Shown in pieces: positions 1-8,604 of a stretch of DNA of 64,000 nt. The position numbers and the translations under genes are program-made. Source of the DNA: Casimicrobiaceae bacterium (lineage in GTDB: Bacteria; Pseudomonadota; Gammaproteobacteria; Burkholderiales; Casimicrobiaceae); NCBI GenBank assembly GCA_026646885.1, contig JAPKHK010000002.1, positions 1 to 64,000 on the forward strand, given 5' to 3'. Within the stretch, counting starts at the first letter, position 1. The number at the start of each line of letters is the position of its first letter. The notes under the pieces are model-generated. The model searched no databases. It saw only the letters and a program-made list of their open reading frames with translations, and was not told the origin of the DNA.

Positions 1-2
1 TC

Positions 3-131
3 CATCTCGCCTCCATCGGACACCCCCTGGTTGGCGATCCGATCTACGGCCGGCGCTCAACCGCCCTGGGCTTTCACGTGCGGTGTGTAGATATAAATTA
101 CGTCGTCCTGCCCAAGACGCCCAGTTTTTAG
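3..131 (+). pseudogene. RluA-family pseudouridine synthase, C-terminal fragment
   Basis: The frame entering from the window's left edge reads HLASIGHPLVGDPIYG, a C-terminal motif typical of RluA/RluC/RluD pseudouridine synthases (rRNA uridine isomerisation). After about residue 20 the similarity stops. The usual remaining 40-60 residues are replaced by unrelated codons that end at a TAG at 129-131. The gene therefore appears truncated where the IS3-like fragment begins. The upstream part lies outside the window, so which Rlu paralogue it was cannot be said. Confidence 0.6.
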
Positions 132-285
132 AAAAGATGCGTTCGGTTGCCCGAGCTAATCCGCGGTATGGCTACCGTCGCGTGGCGGCTGCGAGCGATA
201 CCGGTTTTGGGCGTTGCTGGCGGCTTTGGAAGCGCTACGACTTCAAAGTCGGGGCGCAACGTCCCCGCCAACCACGCAAAAAGGA
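83..285 (+). mobile_element. degenerate IS3-family transposase (OrfB) fragment
   Basis: The translated stretch contains ANPRYGYRRVAA and WRLWKRYDFKVG. These are hallmarks of the N-terminal helix-turn-helix part of IS3-family OrfB, just before the DDE integrase core. The link between the two motifs is shorter than usual, and no DDE residues follow, because the sequence passes directly into the antisense end of a trxC fragment at about 286. It is a relic and not a working element. No terminal inverted repeats were found. Boundaries are approximate. Confidence 0.6.
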
Positions 286-286
286 T

Positions 287-364
287 CCCGCAGCGCGGGT
301 CTTCAGTGGCGCGTTCGGCGGGCAGGCGGTTCTTGGTGAGGCAGTGCGGACACACGACTTGCAT
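287..364 (-). pseudogene. trxC: thioredoxin 2 (TrxC), 5' fragment
   Basis: An ATG at 362-364, preceded by a good GGAGG ribosome site five bases away, opens a frame reading MQVVCPHCLTKNRLP and ending DPRCG. This is the N-terminal zinc-finger segment specific to TrxC-type thioredoxins, with three of its four cysteines present. After about 26 codons the frame runs into the IS3 fragment, so the thioredoxin domain and its WCGPC site are missing. It is the distal gene of the efflux/DUF2892 operon. The good start signal suggests the gene was functional before the truncation. Confidence 0.65.
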
Positions 365-377
365 GATGGCCTCCGTT

Positions 378-587
378 TCAGCAGCCAGGCTTGAGGCCGA
401 ACTTGCGCAGCATGATCTCCAACGGGCACCAGCAGGAGAAAGCGCTTTGCAGGAGGTTCAAGCCCACGAAGGCGGTTAGGGCGAGCCACCAGTGGCTCAC
501 GAAGATCGGGCTCATGGGAACGCCCAAGGCGAGAGACAGCAGGATGACGACGCCTGCGAAAAGACGAACGACTTGCCACGAGTTCAT
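378..587 (-). CDS. DUF2892 (YgaP-type) small membrane protein
   Basis: This 69-residue protein has two hydrophobic segments, about residues 7-25 and 29-50. Its length and pattern (VRLFAGVVILLSLALG, then FVGLNLLQSAF) fit the DUF2892 inner-membrane family, which also forms the membrane tail of the rhodanese YgaP. The ATG overlaps the TGA of the RND pump gene by four bases and has an AAGGAG ribosome site, so it is translationally coupled. Cysteines cluster near the C-terminus (CWC, terminal C). In other bacteria the family often sits beside sulfurtransferases or thioredoxins, which matches the trxC stump 13 bases downstream. Its exact role is unknown. Confidence 0.8.
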   Translation of the reverse strand: MNSWQVVRLFAGVVILLSLALGVPMSPIFVSHWWLALTAFVGLNLLQSAFSCWCPLEIMLRKFGLKPGC

Positions 588-3500
588 GGTGCGACTCCTT
601 CAGTTTCAGGGGGAGAAAGAGGCGTCGTTTCCGGCGCCCGGTAAGCGAGGTAGTACAACAGCGGTATCACCACCAGGGTGAGCAAGGTGGAGACGAGAAT
701 GCCGAAGATCAAGGACACCGCCAGGCCGTTGAAGATCGGGTCATCGAGGATGAAGAACGCGCCCATCATCGCGGCCAGCGCGGTGAGCACGATAGGCTGC
801 GCGCGGGTGGCCGCGGAGTTGATCACGGCCGCTGCCAAAGGCACGCCCGCCGCGGTCTGCAGGCGGATGAAATCGACTAGCAGAATCGAATTCCTGACGA
901 TGATGCCGGCCAGGGCAATCATGCCGATCATGCTGGTGGCGGTGAACTGCGCGCCCAGCAAAGCATGCCCCGGCATTACGCCGATAATTGTCAGTGGGAT
1001 CGGCGCCATGATGATGAGCGGTGTGAGATAAGACCCGAATTGCGCCACCACCAAGAGATAAATCAGCACCAGACCCACCGCATAGGCCGCGCCCATGTCG
1101 CGGAAAGTTTCGTAGGTGATCTGCCATTCGCCATCCCATTTGAGGGCGTAGCCGCGATACGGATCGTCGGGCTGGCGGATGAAGTGTTCATTCAGGCGGC
1201 CGCCATCGGGCGTGACGATCTCCGCGAGTTTGCCGCGCATCGCGAACATGCCATAAAGCGGACTATCGATGCGTCCGGCCATGTCGCCCACCACATAGTT
1301 CACCGGCAGCAGGTCCTTGTGATAGACCGGCTGCTCGCGCAGGCTGTCGCTCACGGTGACCAGTTCGCGGATGGGAATGAGCTGTCCAGCCTGGCCGCGC
1401 ACGCGCAGCGCGAGCAGCGTTTCTAGTTCGCCGTGGCGCTCGGCCGGCAATTGAACCCGCGTGGGCACCGGATATTTGCTGCCGTCACGCAGGTAAGCCG
1501 CGGCTTCTCCGGAGAGCCCCGCGCGCAGTGTCGCCACGATGGCTTGCTGGGGCACGCCCAGAGCGGCGGCTTTTTTTCGATCGATCAGCAAAAGCTGGCG
1601 CGGTGCCGGTGCGATGCTGCTGTCGTCGACATCGACCACACCCGCGGTTCCGGTGAAACTCGCGCGCACCGCTTGGGCCACTTGGCGGCGACCGTCGGCG
1701 TTGGGGCCGTAGATTTCGGCGACGATGGGCGCGAGCACGGGCGGGCCGGGCGGCACCTCGACGACTTTGAGATTCGCGCCAAAGCGTGCGGCGATGGCTT
1801 GCAGCTCCGGGCGCAGGCGGGTGGCAATGGCGTGGCTTTGCTCCTTGCGTTGGCTCTTGGGGACGAGGTTCACCTGCAGGTCACCCACTTCGCCGCCGGT
1901 GCGCAAATAATATTGCCGCACCAGGCCGTTGAAATTGATCGGCGAGGCGGTCCCCGCGTAGGCCTGGTAGTTCACGACCTCCGGCTGCTTCGCCAGATGG
2001 TCGCCAAGCTCCTGCAACACCGCAGCGGTTTGCTCCAGCGGCGTGCCCGCCGGCATGTCCACCACGACTTGAAACTCGGACTTGTTGTCGAAAGGCAGCA
2101 TTTTCAGCACCACCCAGCCCAGGGTGGGCAGCGCCAGCGAAACTGCGATCGCCCCGGCGACACCCAGCCAGAGCCAGCCGCGCCGCCGCCCGCTGCCGGG
2201 TGCGGCCAAGAGAGGCGAGAAGAGTCGCTCGAACAGCGGCTGGAGGCGCGCGCCCAGCCCTTTGCGTTCATGGTCGGCGCCGGGGGCGTGTTTCAGCCAC
2301 AAGCGCGCGAGCCAGGGGGAGAGCACAAAGGCGATGGCGAGCGACAGCAGCATGCCCATGCTGGCGTTGATCGGAATGGGCGCCATGTAGGGGCCCATCA
2401 AACCGCTCACGAAAGCCATCGGCAGGAGCGCGGCGATGACCGTGAAAGTGGCGAGGATGGTCGGCCCGCCGACTTCGTCCACCGCGCCGGGGATGATCTC
2501 CAGGATAGAACTCTCCGGCTTTAGCGCCAGATGCCGATGGATGTTCTCAACGACAACGATGGCGTCGTCGACCAAGATGCCGATGGAGAAGATCAACGCG
2601 AAGAGCGATACGCGATTCAGGGTGAAGCCCCAGGCCCAGGAGGCGAAGAGGGTGACGGTAAGCGTGAGGATCACCGCCGTGCCGACGATGGCGGCCTCGC
2701 GCCGGCCCAAGGCGAGGAAGACCAAAGCGACCACGGAGGCGGTGGCGAAGAGCAGCTTCTGGATGAGCTGCTTGGCCTTGTCGTTGGCGGTCGCGCCATA
2801 ATTGCGCGTTGGCGTGACCTCGACATTGGCGGGGATGACGGTGTTGCGCAGGCTCTCGGCGCGGTGCAGCACCGCATTGGCGACGTCGATGGCGTTTTCC
2901 CCAGGCTTCTTGGTGATGGCCAGAGTCACCGCCGGGAATTGGCCGCCTTGGGCTCCGGCGACACCGTGCCATACATAACGCTCGGCCGGGGGCGGGCCGT
3001 CGCGTACGGTGGCGACTTCCTTGAGAAACACCGGGCGTTTCTGGTGAACACCGACCATCAACTCCGCGGCGTCGCGCGCATCTTCCAAAAAAGGCCCGGC
3101 TTCGAGCTGGATGCGCAAATTGCCGCGCAACAAATCACCCAGCGGCGCGCCGTAGTTGGCGCCTTGCAGGCTGCGGGTGAGGTCGGCTACGGTGATGCCG
3201 TGAGCGGCGAGCCGCGCCGGATCGATTTCGATCAGCACCGCGCGTCCCGGACCGCCGATGGTCGTGACTTCACGCGTGCCGGGCACGCGCTTCAATTCCA
3301 CTTCCATGCTGTGCGCCACGCGTTCCAGATCGAAAGCGGAGCTCGCGCCGTCTTTGGCGAAAAGGGTCAGGGTGACGATGGGCACATCGTCGATGCCCTT
3401 GGGCTTGATGATCGGCTCGGCCACACCCAAGCCTTGCGGCAGCCAATCGGTATTGGCGCGTATGGTGTCGTGCAGCCGCACCAGAGCCTCGGTGCGCGGC

Positions 3501-3826
3501 ACGCCCACCTTGAATTGCACCGTGACCACGGCCAAGCCCGGGCGCGATACCGACATCACATGCTCGATGCCGTGGATTTGCGCCAGCACTTGTTCGGCGG
3601 GGGTGGCCACCATCTGCTCGACGTCTTTCACCGCGGCGCCGGGGAAGGGGATGAGTACGTTGGCCATGGTGACGTTGATTTGCGGCTCTTCTTCCCGCGG
3701 TGTCACCAGCACCGCGAAAATGCCCAGCAGCAGGGCTACCAGCGCCAGGAGCGGGGTGAGCTGCGCGCTTTGGAAAGCGCGCGCGATGCGCCCGGACAGG
3801 CCCAAGGCTGCGCCCGTTTCGCTCAT
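584..3826 (-). CDS. RND-family efflux pump permease (inner-membrane subunit)
   Basis: The 1080-residue protein has the classic RND layout: an N-terminal membrane helix, a large periplasmic porter loop, a helix bundle, a second periplasmic loop and a second bundle. The proton-relay acidic pair is in GILVDDAIVVVEN near residue 419. N-terminal motifs (PREEEPQI, FPGAAVKDVEQ) are of the hydrophobic-compound/uncharacterised RND type; a CzcA-type metal signature was not identified. It overlaps the adaptor gene upstream and the DUF2892 gene downstream by four bases each, giving a tightly coupled operon. An outer-membrane partner (TolC-like) is not encoded here. The substrate is unknown; the ArsR-type regulator and sulfur-linked neighbours hint at a thiol or sulfur-related stress. 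Confidence 0.9.
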   Translation of the reverse strand: MSETGAALGLSGRIARAFQSAQLTPLLALVALLLGIFAVLVTPREEEPQINVTMANVLIPFPGAAVKDVEQMVATPAEQVLAQIHGIEHVMSVSRPGLAVVTVQFKVGVPRTEALVRLHDTIRANTDWLPQGLGVAEPIIKPKGIDDVPIVTLTLFAKDGASSAFDLERVAHSMEVELKRVPGTREVTTIGGPGRAVLIEIDPARLAAHGITVADLTRSLQGANYGAPLGDLLRGNLRIQLEAGPFLEDARDAAELMVGVHQKRPVFLKEVATVRDGPPPAERYVWHGVAGAQGGQFPAVTLAITKKPGENAIDVANAVLHRAESLRNTVIPANVEVTPTRNYGATANDKAKQLIQKLLFATASVVALVFLALGRREAAIVGTAVILTLTVTLFASWAWGFTLNRVSLFALIFSIGILVDDAIVVVENIHRHLALKPESSILEIIPGAVDEVGGPTILATFTVIAALLPMAFVSGLMGPYMAPIPINASMGMLLSLAIAFVLSPWLARLWLKHAPGADHERKGLGARLQPLFERLFSPLLAAPGSGRRRGWLWLGVAGAIAVSLALPTLGWVVLKMLPFDNKSEFQVVVDMPAGTPLEQTAAVLQELGDHLAKQPEVVNYQAYAGTASPINFNGLVRQYYLRTGGEVGDLQVNLVPKSQRKEQSHAIATRLRPELQAIAARFGANLKVVEVPPGPPVLAPIVAEIYGPNADGRRQVAQAVRASFTGTAGVVDVDDSSIAPAPRQLLLIDRKKAAALGVPQQAIVATLRAGLSGEAAAYLRDGSKYPVPTRVQLPAERHGELETLLALRVRGQAGQLIPIRELVTVSDSLREQPVYHKDLLPVNYVVGDMAGRIDSPLYGMFAMRGKLAEIVTPDGGRLNEHFIRQPDDPYRGYALKWDGEWQITYETFRDMGAAYAVGLVLIYLLVVAQFGSYLTPLIIMAPIPLTIIGVMPGHALLGAQFTATSMIGMIALAGIIVRNSILLVDFIRLQTAAGVPLAAAVINSAATRAQPIVLTALAAMMGAFFILDDPIFNGLAVSLIFGILVSTLLTLVVIPLLYYLAYRAPETTPLSPPETEGVAP

Positions 3827-4842
3827 GGTTTCACCAGCGCGGCGTCGGGCAGAATGCGCTCGCCTTCGGTCAACCCGGCCAGCACTTCCACGGTTTCACC
3901 GTCGACACGGCCCAGGCGCACTTGGCGCAGCTTGGCCTTGCCATCGGCGCCCAGCACGTAAACGCCGCGCAGTTCGGCGCGCTGCAGCACGGCTTTGGTT
4001 GGTATCACCAGGCGCGCTTCCTGATCGCCACCCCAATGGAGCCAGGCGCGGGCAAACATGCCAGGTACCGCGCCGGCCAAATCCGACGGCAGATCGAGAC
4101 GCAACTCCTGGGTGTGGGTGGCGGCATCCACGGTGGGCATGAGTTGCACGCGTTTGGGTGTCACCGAGGCGATGCCAGCCCCGGGGATTTCAACTCGCAA
4201 TTGGCCGTTCGGTGTCAGACGGCCCGCGAGGGTTTGCGGAACGGGCACCGTGACCCGCAGGGCGGTGGGGTCATAGACATGCACCAGCGCGCGGCCGGGC
4301 AGGGCCATGTCGCCCAGCACCACCGGCACCTCGGCGACGATACCCGAGTAGGGCGCGCGCACGTGATAGAAAGCGGTTTGCGTTTTGGCTACACCGGCGC
4401 TGGCGAGTTGCGCTTGCGCCGTCGCTTGCGCGGTTTTGTAGTCGGCCTCGGCGCGGTCCAGCGCGGCGCTGCTGATAAAGCGCTGCGCGTGGAGTTCGCG
4501 CTGGCGCGCCAACTCGCGCGCAGCAGCTTCCAAGGTGGCCTTGGCCGCCGCCACCTGCGCGTTGGCCGCGGCAGCGTTTTGTTCCGCCGCCCGGGCGTCG
4601 AGGCGCAGCAACACCTGGCCCGCTTTGACGACATCGCCGGCTTTCACGTCGATCGCCACCACCGCTCCGGCGACTTGAGCCGCCACCGTGGTCTGGCGTA
4701 CCGCTTCGACCACACCTTCTTGCGCACTGGAACCCGCGCCGCCCAGACGCGCCACGGCGACCGTGCCCGGTATTTGGGCGCTGGCGAGCGCCGGCAGGAA
4801 AGCCAGCATAGCGGCCATCAGGTGAACCGGGGGCAAACGCAT
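3823..4842 (-). CDS. RND efflux periplasmic adaptor (membrane fusion protein)
   Basis: About 339 residues, starting at an ATG at 4840-4842 that has an AGGAG ribosome site seven bases upstream; an in-frame TTG at 4863 is less likely. The first 22 residues are a signal peptide ending ALASAQ. The body has the paired lipoyl/barrel-sandwich halves (AIDVKAGDVVKAGQVLLRLD, then PYSGIVAEV) around an Ala/Gln-rich coiled-coil hairpin, then a beta-barrel (LRVTVPVPQ). It joins the RND pump to an outer-membrane channel. It is the first gene of the operon, directly behind a promoter containing a perfect palindrome. Confidence 0.88.
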   Translation of the reverse strand: MRLPPVHLMAAMLAFLPALASAQIPGTVAVARLGGAGSSAQEGVVEAVRQTTVAAQVAGAVVAIDVKAGDVVKAGQVLLRLDARAAEQNAAAANAQVAAAKATLEAAARELARQRELHAQRFISSAALDRAEADYKTAQATAQAQLASAGVAKTQTAFYHVRAPYSGIVAEVPVVLGDMALPGRALVHVYDPTALRVTVPVPQTLAGRLTPNGQLRVEIPGAGIASVTPKRVQLMPTVDAATHTQELRLDLPSDLAGAVPGMFARAWLHWGGDQEARLVIPTKAVLQRAELRGVYVLGADGKAKLRQVRLGRVDGETVEVLAGLTEGERILPDAALVKP

Positions 4843-4879
4843 GTTTCGCTCCTGCTTGCTCAAAACTTCGATAGGGCGT

Positions 4880-4908
4880 AGTATTTACGCAATTGCGTAA
4901 ATAGTCAA
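4880..4908 (-). promoter_or_regulatory. efflux operon promoter with 22-bp palindromic operator
   Basis: On the minus strand a -35 box TTGACT (4908-4903) and a -10 box AATACT (4885-4880) are separated by 17 bases. The interval 4882-4903 is a perfect 22-bp inverted repeat with half-site TATTTACGCAA, filling the spacer and touching both boxes. A dimeric repressor bound there would block RNA polymerase. The divergent ArsR-type gene at 5011 is the obvious candidate. The palindrome is seen directly; the regulator assignment is an inference. Confidence 0.75.
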
Positions 4909-5010
4909 GTAGGAATTGCTTGATCGAAAGCGCCTAGTTCGGTCGGCGTCGCTGTTTCGGGCGCCCGAGCGGCGGCCTGATCGCCAGCGCGTAGCGGGAA
5001 AGGGCATAAT

Positions 5011-5421
5011 GTGGCTGCGTTAACTCCGGTACCTGAATTGAAGAACCTTCCTCCCGAGGCGATGACGGAAGTCGCGGCCTATTTCCAGGCGCTTTCCGAG
5101 CCCACCCGCTTGCAGCTCTTGAGCCTGCTTTGCGCCGGTGAGCGCAATGTCGGGGAACTGGCGGAATTGACCGGCTTCACAGCCGCCAATGTCTCCCGCC
5201 ATCTCGCCGTGTTGGCGCGCCAGGGGGTGGTGAAGCGTGAAGCGCGGGGTACCGCGGTGTATTACCGCATCGGTGACGAATCGGTTTTCGCATTGTGCGA
5301 CCTGGTCTGCGGCAATATCGCCAGGAAACTCGAGGCGGCGGCGGACGGACACCGCGCGCTCAAGCGGGTGGCCGGAGCGCAGGCCGGCGGTGACGCCCCG
5401 CGCGGGCGGCGCCTGCGCTAA
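5011..5421 (+). CDS. ArsR/SmtB-family transcriptional regulator
   Basis: 136 residues with a GTG start. It has the winged-helix fold of ArsR regulators: EPTRLQLLSLL, recognition region FTAANVSRHLAVL, wing VKREARGTAVYYRI. The ELCVCDL metal-site motif in the recognition helix is absent. Cysteines occur at about positions 41, 96 and 100. C41 falls where the BigR/SqrR/YgaV persulfide-sensing regulators carry their first redox cysteine, and the C-terminal CDLVC could supply the second. It is divergent from the RND operon and probably represses it through the palindrome at 4882-4903. A downstream in-frame ATG near 5062 is a less likely alternative start. Confidence 0.85.
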   Translation: MAALTPVPELKNLPPEAMTEVAAYFQALSEPTRLQLLSLLCAGERNVGELAELTGFTAANVSRHLAVLARQGVVKREARGTAVYYRIGDESVFALCDLVCGNIARKLEAAADGHRALKRVAGAQAGGDAPRGRRLR

Positions 5422-5520
5422 GAGGATACGACACCACGCCCCATCCTGCCCTCCTGCGGCAGCGGGCGCTCGCTGTTTGCGATTCGCGCCTCAGTCAGTG
5501 GGTGGCGCCCCCGGCAGCGT

Positions 5521-6249
5521 TTAAGCCTGGGCGGGTTCGAGGATTTCTATGGCCCGGCCCTCGCCGGTCTCTTCGTGGGTGACACCGTCGCGGATGTGAT
5601 AGAGCCGCCGGAAGGTGGGGATGATTTTCTCGTCATGCGTCACGACGATGACCGCGGTCTGGTATTGCTTGGCCATCTGGTTGAGGATGCGGATCACTGC
5701 GAGCGCGCGCTCGCTGTCCAAGGGCGCGGTGGGCTCGTCGGCGAGAATGACCGGCGGGTGGTTGGCCAGCGCGCGGGCAATGGCGACGCGCTGCTGCTCG
5801 CCGCCCGAGAGTTGCGAGGGCATGGCGCGGGCGCGGTGGGCGACGTCGAGCGCCCGCAACAGCTCCAGGCCGCGCGCCCGCGCGACGGCGTTGTTGACCC
5901 CGGCGAGCATGGGCAGGAGCGCGACGTTGTCGGTCACATCGAGAAAGGGAATGAGGTAGGGCGCTTGGAAGATGAAGCCGATCTTGTCGCGCCGCAGGGT
6001 CCGCAAGTCGTCGATGCGCCAAGCATCGTCATAAATCAACTCCTTGCCGAGGGTCATGCGGCCAGCGGTCGGATCGATCACAGCGCCGAGGCACTTGAGC
6101 AGGGTGCTCTTGCCCGATCCGGAAGGGCCGATCAGGCCCACCACTTCGCCGGGCTCGACGCGCAGGGTGACGCCGCGCAGCGCGTCGACGGCGGTTTCGC
6201 CCGAGCCGTAGCGTTTGCGCAAATTCTCGATGAGGATGCCGCCGCTCAC
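5521..6249 (-). CDS. ABC transporter ATP-binding protein (MacB/LolD-like)
   Basis: 242 residues. The GTG start at 6249 was chosen because a GGAGG ribosome site lies eight bases upstream and the usual N-terminus (ILIENLRKRYG) begins there. Complete nucleotide-binding domain: Walker A GPSGSGKST, signature LSGGEQQR, Walker B VILADEPT, switch histidine VVTHD. It is the last gene of a TetR-adaptor-permease-ATPase operon, four bases after the permease stop. With the FtsX-like permease it would form a MacB-type mechanotransmission exporter made of split subunits. Substrate unknown. Confidence 0.88.
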   Translation of the reverse strand: MSGGILIENLRKRYGSGETAVDALRGVTLRVEPGEVVGLIGPSGSGKSTLLKCLGAVIDPTAGRMTLGKELIYDDAWRIDDLRTLRRDKIGFIFQAPYLIPFLDVTDNVALLPMLAGVNNAVARARGLELLRALDVAHRARAMPSQLSGGEQQRVAIARALANHPPVILADEPTAPLDSERALAVIRILNQMAKQYQTAVIVVTHDEKIIPTFRRLYHIRDGVTHEETGEGRAIEILEPAQA

Positions 6250-6253
6250 GGTC

Positions 6254-7456
6254 CTAGCCTCCGATCGCTTCCGCGGGATCAACCCGCAGCGCGGCGCGAA
6301 TGGCGATGAGGCTGGCCAGCGCGCAAATCGCGCCCACCGCGAGCGCACCGATCACCGCATCTACGGGCAGAAGCAGCACATATTTGGGAAAGGCCGGAGC
6401 CCAGAAACTTGCGGCCACGCGCCCGACGATGAAGCCCATGAATCCCAGACCCAGGGCCTGTTGCATGATCATCCAGGCGATGGAGCGATTGCGCGTGCCG
6501 ATGAGCTTGAGCACGGCGATTTCGCGGATTTTGCCCAGGGTCAGGGTGTAAATGATGAAGGCGACGATGGCCGCGCTGACCACCGCCAGAATGGCGAGAA
6601 ACATACCGATCTGCTTGGCGGAAGTGGCAATCAGTTTGCCGATCAAGATGTCTTCCATATCTTCTCGGGTGTAGGCGGTGAGGCGCTCCCAGCGGCGCAC
6701 CGGGTCGCGCACCGTCTCTGGCGCAACGCCGGGGCGAAGCTTGACCAGCACGGCGTTGACCGAGTTGTTCGTGCTCTGGGTGTCGATCGCCGCTTCCAGG
6801 AGCCCAGGAACGCCGGGGCGGTTGAAGGCCGGGTTCTCCGCGGTACGTCGTCGCTGCAACAAAACGGCATCGTTGTCCTTGAGAAACTGCGCTTGCTGGG
6901 CGTCACGCAGCGGAATGAAAACCATGGGGTCGCCGCTAGAAGAAACCATGCGCCGCGTGAGTCCCACGACGGTGTAGACATGACGCCGAATCTGGACGCG
7001 ATCGCCTAGGCGCAAGCCCGCGCCCTGATCGGCCACGGCCTCATAGTGGCTGCGGGTGATCTGGCGACCGGCGACGAGGTGCGCGGGCCAGCCCGGCGAG
7101 CCCGGACCGGCGTCGCCAAGGCCGACGACCATGACCCGCACATCACGATCACCGTGGCGCAGCTGCATGGTGAGGTAGGTGATGTTGACCGCCTGTGCGA
7201 CGCCGGGCAAGACTTTGATGTCGCGGTAGCGATCGTCGCCGAGGCTCGATGCTTCCGCGTAGGGACCGAGGGTGTCGCGTTGCACCACCCAGAGGTCCGC
7301 GCCGCTGTTGTCGAGCAGCGCCTTGCCGTCGTCCACCATCCCGCGGTAAACGCCCGCCATGGTGAGCGTGACACCGATCAGCAGCCCGAGACCCAAGCCA
7401 GTGAAGACGAACTTGCCCCAGGCATGCTGAATGTCGCGCGCGGCCAGGTTGATCAT
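6254..7456 (-). CDS. ABC transporter permease, FtsX/MacB (DevC-like) type
   Basis: 400 residues with one N-terminal helix (FVFTGLGLGLLIGVTLTMAG), a periplasmic domain of about 220 residues, and three C-terminal helices ending in the FtsX-family tail RVDPAEAIGG. The cytoplasmic coupling motif KIREIAVLKLIGT is present. This four-helix topology is that of MacB/LolC/DevC proteins, which push substrate through a periplasmic adaptor instead of transporting it across the inner membrane. It overlaps the adaptor gene by four bases and is followed immediately by its ATPase. Confidence 0.87.
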   Translation of the reverse strand: MINLAARDIQHAWGKFVFTGLGLGLLIGVTLTMAGVYRGMVDDGKALLDNSGADLWVVQRDTLGPYAEASSLGDDRYRDIKVLPGVAQAVNITYLTMQLRHGDRDVRVMVVGLGDAGPGSPGWPAHLVAGRQITRSHYEAVADQGAGLRLGDRVQIRRHVYTVVGLTRRMVSSSGDPMVFIPLRDAQQAQFLKDNDAVLLQRRRTAENPAFNRPGVPGLLEAAIDTQSTNNSVNAVLVKLRPGVAPETVRDPVRRWERLTAYTREDMEDILIGKLIATSAKQIGMFLAILAVVSAAIVAFIIYTLTLGKIREIAVLKLIGTRNRSIAWMIMQQALGLGFMGFIVGRVAASFWAPAFPKYVLLLPVDAVIGALAVGAICALASLIAIRAALRVDPAEAIGG

Positions 7457-8604
7457 GAGGGACTGCCGGGGATGCGTTCGACCACCTGGATGCGCGAATC
7501 TTCCTTGAGTGGTTTGGCGCTGTAAACCACGACGCGGTCTCCGGCGCGCAGGCCCGCGTGAACCTGCACCTGCCCGTCGAGGTCGCCCGCACCCACCTGC
7601 AAGGGCGCGAAACGCAGGGCGCCATCGACCATCTGCCAGGCGCCGAGCTTCCCTTCGACGCGCACCAGCGCGGCGTTGGCCAGGGTCGGCCTGGCGGGCT
7701 GCATGGGCAGGCGCACCGTGACTTCCGCCAGTTCGCCCAGAGGCGGCAGCGGTTGCGGAAGTTGGGTGAAAGCGATTTTGGCGAGAATCTCTTCGGTGAC
7801 CGCATCGGCCAGGAGTTCGACCCGCAGAACATGTCCCGACACCGGGGCGGAGGCGCGCGAGCGCAACACGATGCTGGCTTCTTCCCCTGGCGCAAGGCCG
7901 CTGCCGGCGCTTTGATCGAAGCGCGCGTTGACCCAGATGCGCCGCGCATCGACGAGGGTCAGTACCGCTTGCCCGGCGACCAGGGTGGTTCCCGGCTCGG
8001 CGCGGCGGGCCGCCACCAAGCCCTCGGCGGGTGCGACGAGGCGCAGATTTTCGCGCTGCGCACGGGTGGCCTGGCGCTCGGCGGCAAGGCGAGCTTCTTC
8101 CTCTTTGGCGGCGGCGAGCTGGGTGCGCGCGAGCCGCTGATCCTGCGCCTTGGCGGCGCGCATTTCTTCGGTGACCGCACCCGCGGAGAACAACTCGGCA
8201 TAGCGGGCGGCTTGTTTCTCGGCGAAGGCCAGGCGCGCTTCGGCCTCATGCAGCTGCGCTTGCACGCGCGACAGCGCGGCGGCCTGCGCCCTGAGGCGCT
8301 GATCCAGATCGACGGGGTCCATTTCACCCAACACCTGTCCGGCGCGCACACGGTCGCCCACTTCGACCTCGAGGCGCTTGAGGCGGCCGGGAGCCGTGGG
8401 ACCGATCTGATAGCTTGCGCCCGACTCCACCGTGCCGATGCCAAAACGCATCGGCGCAAGGGCGCGCTCCTCAACGGTGGCCAGCACCACGGGTACGGGC
8501 GCCAGGGGCCCGGAACGCAAAGCCGTGTAGATGAACAAGCCAATCAGCGGCAGCACCAACGCGAGTAGCTTCAGGGTACGCCAGGTAGTGGGGGGGAGTT
8601 TCAT
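7453..8604 (-). CDS. periplasmic adaptor (HlyD/MacA-type) of ABC exporter
   Basis: 383 residues. One N-terminal membrane anchor (LKLLALVLPLIGLFIYTAL) is followed by the first lipoyl half (LEVEVGDRVRAGQVLGEMD), a long Ala/Gln/Glu-rich coiled coil (about residues 110-190), the second lipoyl half (PAEGLVAARRAEPGTTL) and a beta-barrel. The N-terminal helix is uncleaved, as in DevB/MacA-like adaptors. It overlaps the TetR gene and the permease gene by four bases each, so the operon is fully coupled. It probably docks on a TolC-type channel encoded elsewhere. Confidence 0.87.
   Translation of the reverse strand: MKLPPTTWRTLKLLALVLPLIGLFIYTALRSGPLAPVPVVLATVEERALAPMRFGIGTVESGASYQIGPTAPGRLKRLEVEVGDRVRAGQVLGEMDPVDLDQRLRAQAAALSRVQAQLHEAEARLAFAEKQAARYAELFSAGAVTEEMRAAKAQDQRLARTQLAAAKEEEARLAAERQATRAQRENLRLVAPAEGLVAARRAEPGTTLVAGQAVLTLVDARRIWVNARFDQSAGSGLAPGEEASIVLRSRASAPVSGHVLRVELLADAVTEEILAKIAFTQLPQPLPPLGELAEVTVRLPMQPARPTLANAALVRVEGKLGAWQMVDGALRFAPLQVGAGDLDGQVQVHAGLRAGDRVVVYSAKPLKEDSRIQVVERIPGSPS

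Noticed and set aside
2531-3961. Open frame of about 476 codons antisense to the first RND pump
   Set aside because: Low-complexity Gly/Asp/Arg/His translation; mirror of the pump gene.
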